A stretch of DNA of 6,153 bases, taken from positions 1 to 6,153 of the forward strand of contig JASHTT010000045.1 in assembly GCA_030040415.1 (NCBI GenBank). Direction: 5' to 3'. A program made the position numbers and the translations under genes. Shown piece by piece: positions 1-5,327 of this stretch. The notes beneath the pieces were generated by a model. It saw only the letters and a list, made by a program, of their open reading frames with translations, was not told the DNA's origin and did no database searches. Each line of letters opens with the position of its first letter. The first letter of the stretch is position 1. This stretch comes from Streptosporangiaceae bacterium (lineage in GTDB: Bacteria; Actinomycetota; Actinomycetes; Streptosporangiales; Streptosporangiaceae).

Positions 1-1131
1 ATGTCCAAGACCCGCGGTAACACCGTGGACCCGCTGGACTGGATCGAAAGGTTCGGGGCAGACGCCACGAGGTTCACCCTCGCCCGCGGCGCCACGCCCG
101 GCGGCGACGTGGCCGTCAGCGAGGAGTGGGTGGCCGGCTCACGCAACTTCTGCAACAAGCTATGGAACGCCGTGCGGTTCGCTCAGCTCAACGGCGCTGG
201 CGCGGCCGCCAGGGCGGACGGTACCGGCCGGCGGGCCGGTGCCGTGCGGAGCATCCCGGCTGCAGACCAGCTGTCGGTCCCGGACCGGTGGATCCTCTCC
301 AGGCTGGCCGCCGTCACCGCTGAGGTGGACGAGCTGTTCGAGCAGTTCGAGTTCGCCAAGGTGTGCGAGGCGCTGTATCACTTCGCCTGGGACGAGGTCT
401 GCGACTGGTACCTCGAACTGGCCAAGCCGTCGCTGACCGGCCAGGACGAGCAGGCCGCGCAGACGACCCGGCTTGTGCTCGGCGAGGTGCTCGACCGGCT
501 GCTGAGGCTGCTGCATCCGCTGCTGCCGTTCGTCACCGAGGAGCTGTGGACCGCGCTCACCGGCGGACAGTCGGTGGTGGTCGCCGCGTGGCCGGGCGAA
601 CCGGCGCTGCCGTCAGACGCCGCGACGACTCCCGGATCCCAGCCGTCCGCCGATCCGGCGGCAGAGGCCGAGATGGCCTCGCTCATGCGGCTTGTCACGC
701 AGGTTCGCCGGTTCCGTTCGGACCAGGGCCTGCGCCCTGGCCAGCAAGTACCGGCCGTGCTATCTGGCATCGGCCAGACGGCCCTGCGCGCCCACGAGGA
801 CCGGATCAGGGCACTGCTCCGGCTGCGCGATCCCGGCGAGCAGTTCACGCCGACTGCGTCGGTGCACGCCGAGGGCGTGACAGTCGAGCTGGACACGCTG
901 GCCGGGTTCGACGTGGCCGCCGAGCGCAGGCGGCTGGCCAAGGACCTGGCGGCCGCCGAGGCGGAGATCGATGCCACGGAGCGGAAGCTGGCCAGCCCGT
1001 CGTTCGTCGAGCGGGCGCCAGCGGCTGTGGTGGCGAAGAACCGGGACCGGCTGGCCGCGGCGCAACATGCGGCCAGGCGGCTGACCGAGCGGCTGGCGGC
1101 GTTGCCCGGGTCATCCGGCGAGGGGGCGTGA
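1..1131 (+). CDS. valS: Valyl-tRNA synthetase, C-terminal part (5' end outside window)
   Basis: This is the C-terminal 376 residues of a class I aminoacyl-tRNA synthetase that charges tRNA(Val) with valine in the cytoplasm. The first residues, MSKTRGN, are the KMSKS-type ATP-binding signature, so the ATG at position 1 is internal; full ValRS is about 850-900 residues and the Rossmann core and editing domain lie upstream. The phrases DPLDWIERFGADATRFTLA and SRNFCNKLWNAVRF are typical of ValRS. The helical anticodon-binding domain follows (DRWILSRL at about residues 95-102, then FHFAWDE-like YHFAWDE and LLHPLLPFVTEELW). Residues about 200-220 are a low-complexity Ala/Pro/Ser linker. From about residue 303 (FDVAAERRRLAKDL) to the end is the charged coiled-coil arm that contacts tRNA. 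The TGA stop overlaps the folC start (GTGA), implying translational coupling. The family call is from recognised motifs and closely matches actinobacterial ValRS as I recall it. Confidence 0.97.
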   Translation: MSKTRGNTVDPLDWIERFGADATRFTLARGATPGGDVAVSEEWVAGSRNFCNKLWNAVRFAQLNGAGAAARADGTGRRAGAVRSIPAADQLSVPDRWILSRLAAVTAEVDELFEQFEFAKVCEALYHFAWDEVCDWYLELAKPSLTGQDEQAAQTTRLVLGEVLDRLLRLLHPLLPFVTEELWTALTGGQSVVVAAWPGEPALPSDAATTPGSQPSADPAAEAEMASLMRLVTQVRRFRSDQGLRPGQQVPAVLSGIGQTALRAHEDRIRALLRLRDPGEQFTPTASVHAEGVTVELDTLAGFDVAAERRRLAKDLAAAEAEIDATERKLASPSFVERAPAAVVAKNRDRLAAAQHAARRLTERLAALPGSSGEGA

Positions 1132-2579
1132 CGGACAGCTACCAGTCCAGGCTGCGCGAGGTCGAGAAGGAGATCTTCGCCCGGCGGCCCGAGCATGCCA
1201 TCAACCCGTCGCTCGACCGGATCAGGGCGCTGGTGACATTGCTCGGCGATCCGCAGCGCGCCTACCCGGTGGTGCACATCACCGGTACCAACGGCAAGAC
1301 GTCGACCGCACGGATGACGGAGGCGCTGCTGCGTGCCCGGGGACTGCGCACCGGGCTGTTCACCAGCCCGCACCTGGCCTATGTCGGCGAGCGCATCAGC
1401 GTCGACGGGCAGCCGATGTCGGCCGAGCGGTTCGTCGACGCCTACGACGAGATCAAGCCCTATCTGGACCTGGTGGACGCCGGCCACGAGGTGCCGCTGT
1501 CATTCTTCGAGGTGCTCACCGGGATGGCGTTCGCCATCTTCGCCGATGCGCCGGTCGACGTCGCGGTGCTCGAGGTCGGCATGGGCGGCACCTGGGACAA
1601 CACCAACGTCGCCGATGGCGCCGTGGCTGTTGTCACGCCGATCTCGCTCGACCACGTCCGCTGGCTCGGCAGCACGGTGGGCGAGATAGCGACGGACAAG
1701 GCGGGCATCATCAAGCCCGGCGCAATCGCCGTGCTCGCACAGCAGCCGCCGGACGCCGCCGAGGCGCTGCTGCGCCGGGCGGCCGAGGTCGGCGCCGAGG
1801 TGGCGCGCGAGGGACTTGAGTTCGGCGTGCTCAGCCGCGAGCTCGCGGTAGGGGGCCAGCAGGTGTCGGTACGCGGCCTGCTTGGCGACTACAACGACCT
1901 GTACCTGCCGTTGTTCGGCGCGCACCAGGCGGAGAACCTGGCCTGCGCGATCGCGGCGGTCGAGGCGTTTGCCGCCGCGCCCGGCGAGGACGGGCTCGGC
2001 ACCGACGGCAGCGAGCTTGTTTCCGGGCTCGATCCCGGCCTGGTCCGGCGGGCGACGGCGACGATGAGCTCGCCGGGTCGGCTGGAGGTGCTGCGGCGAA
2101 GCCCCGTCGTCATCGTCGATGCGGGCCACAACCCCGGAGGCATGGCGGCGTCAGCGGCGGCGCTGACGGAGGCATTTGCCTTTACCGAGCTGATCGGGAT
2201 CATCGCGGTGAGCGAAGACAAGGACGTCGCGGGGATTCTCGGCGAGCTGGAGCCGATCGTCGGGCGGCTAGTGGTCACCACGAACTCCTCGCCACGGTCC
2301 ATGGACGAGGTCATGCTCGCCGGAATAGCCGCCGAGATCTTCGGAGCCGACCGGGTGACGTCGGCTGCCCGCCTGGACGACGCCATCGAGGCGGGAGTGG
2401 CGATGGCCGACGAGGCCGACGCTGCCGCTGACGGCGGACCGGGCACGGCAGGCGTGCTGATAACCGGCTCGGTGGTGACTGCCGGAGACGCGCGCACGCT
2501 GCTGCTGGCACGGCCGGATGCCGGCCGCATGCGCCTCGATGCCGCGGGTGACGGTCAAGAGCCGGGGAGCCAGTGGTGA
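1128..2579 (+). CDS. folC: Bifunctional folylpolyglutamate synthase / dihydrofolate synthase
   Basis: FolC is a cytoplasmic Mur-ligase-family enzyme that uses ATP to join glutamate to dihydropteroate and to extend folate polyglutamate tails. The protein is 483 residues. Visible signatures are the P-loop GTNGKTS (residues 53-59), FTSPHL (77-82), LEVGMGG (148-154), the segment SLDHVRWLGSTVGEIATDKA with the lysine region used in Mur-type ligases, AHQAEN at the end of the central domain, DAGHNPGG (331-338) in the C-terminal domain, and a final ITGSVVTAGDARTLL. GTG at 1128 is chosen because VTDSYQSRLREVEKEI is the usual FolC opening, and an AGGGGG run sits just upstream, although very close. The open frame extends back inside valS, but that part is an out-of-frame shadow. 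The four-base overlap with valS suggests one transcript. Whether the enzyme has both activities or only the polyglutamylating one cannot be read from sequence here. Confidence 0.96.
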   Translation: MTDSYQSRLREVEKEIFARRPEHAINPSLDRIRALVTLLGDPQRAYPVVHITGTNGKTSTARMTEALLRARGLRTGLFTSPHLAYVGERISVDGQPMSAERFVDAYDEIKPYLDLVDAGHEVPLSFFEVLTGMAFAIFADAPVDVAVLEVGMGGTWDNTNVADGAVAVVTPISLDHVRWLGSTVGEIATDKAGIIKPGAIAVLAQQPPDAAEALLRRAAEVGAEVAREGLEFGVLSRELAVGGQQVSVRGLLGDYNDLYLPLFGAHQAENLACAIAAVEAFAAAPGEDGLGTDGSELVSGLDPGLVRRATATMSSPGRLEVLRRSPVVIVDAGHNPGGMAASAAALTEAFAFTELIGIIAVSEDKDVAGILGELEPIVGRLVVTTNSSPRSMDEVMLAGIAAEIFGADRVTSAARLDDAIEAGVAMADEADAAADGGPGTAGVLITGSVVTAGDARTLLLARPDAGRMRLDAAGDGQEPGSQW

Positions 2580-2604
2580 AGCGCGAAGAGCTTGGGAGCG
2601 CTTC

Positions 2605-2928
2605 GTGAAACGACTCTGCGCCACGGTGCTGACCATGGAAGCAATCGTGATCACACTCGCGGTGCCAGTCGCCGTGCACATCGGCCACATGAGTTCCAGG
2701 CACGCCTGGCTGGCCGCGGGCATAGCCGTGGTCGCTGCATTGCTGCTCGCGGCGCTGGCACGGCTCGTGCTGCCGGTCACGCTCGCGGCAGGCACGCTGC
2801 TGCAGATCTTCGTGATCGCGTCGGGTGTAGTCGTGCCTGTTATGTACTTTCTCGGCGCTATTTTCGCGGCGTTGTGGGCTATCGGAATCTGGCTCGGCTA
2901 CCGGGTTGAGCACGCAACAGGTCAGTAG
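2605..2928 (+). CDS. Small four-helix membrane protein, DUF4233 type, function unknown
   Basis: The product is a 107-residue, very hydrophobic protein with about four predicted membrane segments (roughly residues 6-25, 35-56, 58-77 and 78-97) and short polar ends. Its opening VKRLCATVLTMEA and the later segment ASGVVVPVMYFLGAIFAALW match, as I recall, the actinobacterial DUF4233 family, which is regularly encoded directly after folC. No catalytic motif is visible, and the role is unknown. GTG 2605 is chosen because GGGAG lies six bases upstream (2594-2598) and because it gives the usual family N-terminus. An ATG at 2518 in the same frame would add 29 residues but would overlap folC by 62 bases and add a charged, non-family stretch. 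The gap from folC is 25 bp, so it is probably the last gene of the valS-folC transcript. Confidence 0.88.
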   Translation: MKRLCATVLTMEAIVITLAVPVAVHIGHMSSRHAWLAAGIAVVAALLLAALARLVLPVTLAAGTLLQIFVIASGVVVPVMYFLGAIFAALWAIGIWLGYRVEHATGQ

Positions 2929-2965
2929 ACGGCCAAGCGCTCGTCGTTGGGCGTGCCCTGCCGCA

Positions 2966-2982
2966 GTGGCCGGGGCGGCCGC
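2966..2982 (+). terminator. Possible hairpin terminator after the DUF4233 gene
   Basis: GTGGCCG, a GGG loop and CGGCCGC form a seven-pair stem including one G-U pair, starting 37 bases after the stop codon at 2928. There is no run of T after it; factor-independent terminators in high-GC actinobacteria often lack one, but GC-rich hairpins also arise by chance in such DNA. The position, between the housekeeping block and the mre block, is the main argument. Confidence 0.3.
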
Positions 2983-3000
2983 CTGTAGGCTGTGGACTCG

Positions 3001-3028
3001 CTGACACGTTCCGCGCTCAAGCCATAAC
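3001..3028 (+). promoter_or_regulatory. Possible vegetative promoter upstream of mreB
   Basis: CTGACA (3001-3006) matches five of six bases of the -35 consensus TTGACA. After a 16-base spacer, CATAAC (3023-3028) matches four of six bases of TATAAT, but it lacks the important last T. If used, transcription would begin near 3035, inside the palindrome at 3030-3045, giving a leader of about 275 bases before mreB. The assignment rests only on similarity to the consensus. Confidence 0.3.
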
Positions 3029-3029
3029 G

Positions 3030-3045
3030 GTGCGCAATTGCGCAC
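3030..3045. repeat. 16-bp perfect palindrome, possible operator
   Basis: The half-site GTGCGCAA is followed directly by its reverse complement TTGCGCAC with no spacer. It lies one base after the putative -10 element, a classic place for a dimeric repressor to bind. With no loop it is a poor RNA hairpin, so a DNA-binding role is more likely. I do not recognise it as the box of a named regulator. Confidence 0.45.
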
Positions 3046-3255
3046 TGGCTAGTTGCTGATGGTGGCAGCGCGAGAATGACAGGTCATGTTGTCCCGTACC
3101 TGGCACGATCCGCCGCAGCGGTGCGTTGGACGTGCTGCACGGAGCGGTCAGCACCGTCGGCGCAGGTCGGCATGGCCGGGCAGTATCCCCTGCGTTCGCC
3201 TGGTGGCTGGGTGCGCTGCGCTTGGTAGCGCGAACGGTGGCGGATGCAGGCGCAG

Positions 3256-3273
3256 TACGAAAAAATACAAATT
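3256..3273 (+). promoter_or_regulatory. AT-rich island, possible -10 region of a near mreB promoter
   Basis: The bases TACGAAAAAATACAAATT form the most AT-rich patch in this stretch of otherwise GC-rich DNA. It contains two -10-like hexamers, TACGAA (3256-3261) and TACAAA (3266-3271). I see no good TTGACA-type -35 at the right distance. GAAC at 3232-3235 could suit an extracytoplasmic-function sigma factor, but that is weak. A start near 3268-3278 would leave a leader of 34-44 bases containing the mreB ribosome binding site. Confidence 0.3.
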
Positions 3274-3292
3274 GCCCTGGCAGGATCCGGCT

Positions 3293-3299
3293 GGAAGGG
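3293..3299 (+). promoter_or_regulatory. Ribosome binding site of mreB
   Basis: GGAAGGG resembles the Shine-Dalgarno core and lies 12 bases before ATG 3312, slightly far. An in-frame TTG at 3303 lies only three bases after it. ATG 3312 is preferred because it gives a short MreB-like N-terminus and a strong start codon. Confidence 0.5.
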
Positions 3300-3311
3300 T
3301 TCTTGTTCCCC

Positions 3312-4343
3312 ATGAGCAACGCGCTGGCGTTTCTGGGCCGCGACATGGCCGTCGATCTCGGCACCGCTAACACCCTCGTCTATGTGCGGGGGCGCGGGAT
3401 CGTGCTGAACGAACCGTCGGTAGTTGCCCTCAATACCAATACCGGTCAGATCGTCGCCGTCGGCGTGGAGGCCAAGCGGATGATCGGCCGCACGCCCGGC
3501 AACATCGTCGCCGTCCGCCCGCTGAAGGACGGTGTCATCGCCGACTTCGACGTCACCGAGCGGATGCTGCGGTATTTCATCCAGAAGGTGCACAAGCGCA
3601 GCCACCTGGCCAAGCCGCGCATCGTCATTGCTGTCCCCAGCGGCATAACCGGAGTGGAGCAGAGCGCGGTGAAGGAGGCCGGGCATCAGGCCGGCGCGCG
3701 GCGTGTCTACATCATCGAGGAGCCGATGGCCGCCGCGATCGGAGCCGGCCTGCCGGTCAACGAGCCGACCGGAAACATGGTGGTCGACATCGGCGGCGGC
3801 ACGACCGAGGTGGCTGTCATCTCCCTTGGCGGCATCGTGACGTCTCAGTCGATACGGGTCGGCGGCGACGAACTGGACCAGGCCATCATCAACTTCGGCA
3901 AAAAGGAATACTCGCTGATGCTCGGCGAGCGCACCGCGGAGGAAATCAAGATCTCGCTGGGCTCGGCATATCCCGCAGTGGACGAGCCCAACGCCGAGAT
4001 ACGCGGCAGGGACCTGGTCAGCGGCCTGCCCAAGACGATCGTCATCTCGGCCGAGGAGATCCGGCGCGCCATCGAGGAACCGCTGAGCGTTATCGTGGAC
4101 GCAGTCAAGACGACGCTCGACAAGTGCCCTCCAGAACTCGCCGGCGACGTCATGGACCGGGGCATCGCGCTCACCGGTGGCGGCGCGCTACTGCGCGGTC
4201 TCGACGAGCGGCTTCGCGAGGAGACCGGGATGCCCATCCACCTCACCGACAACCCGCTGGACTGCGTGGCACTCGGTACCGGAAAGTGCGTCGAGGACTT
4301 CGACACGCTGCAGCAGGTGCTGGTGCCGGAATCCAGACGCTAG
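3312..4343 (+). CDS. mreB: Rod-shape-determining protein MreB (actin-like ATPase)
   Basis: MreB is a bacterial actin that forms ATP-dependent filaments on the inner face of the membrane and positions peptidoglycan synthesis; in Streptomyces it mainly acts in spore-wall formation. The product is 343 residues, the normal length. The actin-fold nucleotide motifs are all present: phosphate-1 VDLGTANTLVYV (residues 14-25), connect-1 EEPMAAAIG (136-144) with the expected catalytic glutamate region, phosphate-2 DIGGGTTEVAV (159-169), and the adenosine motif TGGGALLRGLDERL (288-301). Other family phrases are PSVVALN, RPLKDGVIADF, PSGITGVE, SIRVGGDELD, GERTAEEIK and TLDKCPPELAGDVMDRGI. The short hydrophobic start MSNALAFLG could help membrane contact. 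ATG 3312 is chosen over upstream in-frame starts because the frame before it lacks coding character. The gene leads the mreBCD block, 65 bp ahead of mreC. Confidence 0.98.
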   Translation: MSNALAFLGRDMAVDLGTANTLVYVRGRGIVLNEPSVVALNTNTGQIVAVGVEAKRMIGRTPGNIVAVRPLKDGVIADFDVTERMLRYFIQKVHKRSHLAKPRIVIAVPSGITGVEQSAVKEAGHQAGARRVYIIEEPMAAAIGAGLPVNEPTGNMVVDIGGGTTEVAVISLGGIVTSQSIRVGGDELDQAIINFGKKEYSLMLGERTAEEIKISLGSAYPAVDEPNAEIRGRDLVSGLPKTIVISAEEIRRAIEEPLSVIVDAVKTTLDKCPPELAGDVMDRGIALTGGGALLRGLDERLREETGMPIHLTDNPLDCVALGTGKCVEDFDTLQQVLVPESRR

Positions 4344-4396
4344 GCGCGACCGGGGGGCGGTTCGGGCGGTGAACGACCTGATGATGGGCGGCAGAC

Positions 4397-4405
4397 GAGG
4401 TGATC
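4397..4405 (+). promoter_or_regulatory. Extended Shine-Dalgarno site deciding the mreC start
   Basis: GAGGTGATC matches nine consecutive bases of the sequence complementary to the conserved 16S rRNA 3' end (AGAAAGGAGGTGATC). The core GAGG ends eight bases before GTG 4409. The GTG at 4400 is part of this site itself and so is an unlikely start. Confidence 0.7.
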
Positions 4406-4408
4406 GGA

Positions 4409-5326
4409 GTGCGGGACTCGCGGCGAACCCGCGTGGTTCTCGTGGTGCTGGTGGTGGCCGCGCTCGCGCTCATCGCGTTCGACTACCATGACGGCTCGTC
4501 GTCTGCGCTGCGGGACCTGAAGGACGCGGGCGCTTCGGTCTTCGGCCACGCCGAGCACGCCGCGAGTTCTGTGGGTCATTTCTTCGACGGGTCGGGCTCG
4601 GGTTCGGGTCAGGTGGCGCAGTTGCAGCGGGAGGTCGTGCAGCTACGTGCCGAGCTGAGCGGGGAACGGCTCAGCAAGGCCGACTACGCGCAGCTACGCA
4701 AGCTTCTGCTGGTCGCGGGCGCCGGCCAGTACCGAATCGTCGCGGCAACCGTGATCGCTGTCGCGCAGGGCCTCCAGCAGAGCGTGACCCTCGACACGGG
4801 CAGTGCCAATGGCGTCCGTGTCGGCCAGACAGTGCTGAATGGTCAGGGCCTGGTGGGGGAGGTGACTTCGGTGACCTCTGATACCGCCACGGTCCGGCTC
4901 GCCGAGGACTCCTCGTCTGTGGTAGGCGTGCAGGTCGCGCCGAGCGGTCAGGAGGGCTTCGTCACCGGGCCAGGCAAGACCGCGGGTAACGGCGGAGAAA
5001 TGCGGCTGGAGATGCTGAGCTCGGCCGCGGTCATCCGGCCGGGTGAGCAGCTCGTGACGGCGTCGTCTAATCCTTACGTGCCTGGCGTGCCGGTCGGCGT
5101 GATCAGCTCGCTGCTGAACAGGGCCGGCTCGCTGACGGCCGTCGCCCTGGTCCGGCCGTACGTGGACTTCGGCTCACTCGGCGTCGTCGGGATCGTCATA
5201 GCCGGGCCGGCACACAACCCGCGGTTCGCCGTGCTGCCGCCGCTGCCCCGGCCAGCCCCGACGGTGACGGTCACCGTGACCGCACCACCCAAGTCCGGCG
5301 CTAGTTCACCGAGGCCCGGGGGCTGA
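4409..5326 (+). CDS. mreC: Rod-shape-determining protein MreC
   Basis: MreC is a single-pass membrane protein whose extracytoplasmic part scaffolds the cell-wall elongation or spore-wall machinery, linking MreB and MreD to penicillin-binding proteins. The 305-residue product opens with basic VRDSRRTR, then one membrane segment (about 8-24, VVLVVLVVAALALIAFD). A Ser/Gly-rich stretch (60-67) precedes a coiled coil (about 69-103). The paired beta-barrel MreC domain follows from AGQYRIVAATVIA (about 105-117), with GLVGEVTSVTSDTATVRL and the family-typical PYVPGVPVGVISSL. The C-terminus is a Pro-rich tail with PTVTVTVTAPP, which similar actinobacterial MreC proteins also have as I recall. GTG 4409 is chosen over GTG 4400 because of the strong ribosome binding site. 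It is separated by only one base from mreD, so the two are surely cotranscribed and probably translationally coupled. Confidence 0.95.
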   Translation: MRDSRRTRVVLVVLVVAALALIAFDYHDGSSSALRDLKDAGASVFGHAEHAASSVGHFFDGSGSGSGQVAQLQREVVQLRAELSGERLSKADYAQLRKLLLVAGAGQYRIVAATVIAVAQGLQQSVTLDTGSANGVRVGQTVLNGQGLVGEVTSVTSDTATVRLAEDSSSVVGVQVAPSGQEGFVTGPGKTAGNGGEMRLEMLSSAAVIRPGEQLVTASSNPYVPGVPVGVISSLLNRAGSLTAVALVRPYVDFGSLGVVGIVIAGPAHNPRFAVLPPLPRPAPTVTVTVTAPPKSGASSPRPGG

Positions 5327-5327
5327 C

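Larger units (their letters stand above)
2929..3311. other. Non-coding region upstream of mreB; no ndk gene
   Basis: These 383 bp between the membrane-protein gene and mreB hold no convincing gene. The frame of mreB stays open back to a TTG at 3126, but the upstream part lacks the third-position GC bias of the neighbouring genes and contains the AT-rich stretch ACGAAAAAATACAAATT. The region contains a possible hairpin at 2966-2982, a promoter-like pair at 3001-3028, a 16-bp palindrome at 3030-3045, an AT-rich island at 3256-3273 and the mreB ribosome binding site. It is too short for an intact ndk (about 410 bp), which sits here in Streptomyces. Confidence 0.75.

Noticed and set aside
363..1127. 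Extension of the folC frame back into valS (255 extra codons)
   Set aside because: The added sequence is an Arg/Ala/Gly-rich shadow of valS; FolC similarity begins right at GTG 1128.
378..1487. Long open frame of 369 codons on the minus strand across valS and folC
   Set aside because: It is the antisense shadow of two well-recognised genes and arises from GC-rich codon use; its product is low-complexity Ser/Ala/Arg.
3126..3200. Possible relic of the ndk C-terminus (the frame reads DVLHGAVST, slightly like the Ndk NxxHGSDS motif)
   Set aside because: The key Asn and the SDS part are absent and nothing around it matches Ndk; a four-residue resemblance is chance level.
3126..3311. N-terminal extension of MreB by 62 residues from TTG 3126
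   Set aside because: The upstream part has no coding bias, includes an AT-rich promoter-like island and the ribosome binding site, and is not part of any MreB I know.
3293..3311. Hairpin pairing GGG of the mreB ribosome binding site with CCCC before ATG, as a translational switch
   Set aside because: Only three to four pairs form; too weak to claim regulation.
5261..5277. Near-palindrome ACGGTGAC-G-GTCACCGT at the end of mreC
   Set aside because: It follows from alternating Thr-Val codons in the PTVTVTVT tail, so it needs no separate explanation.
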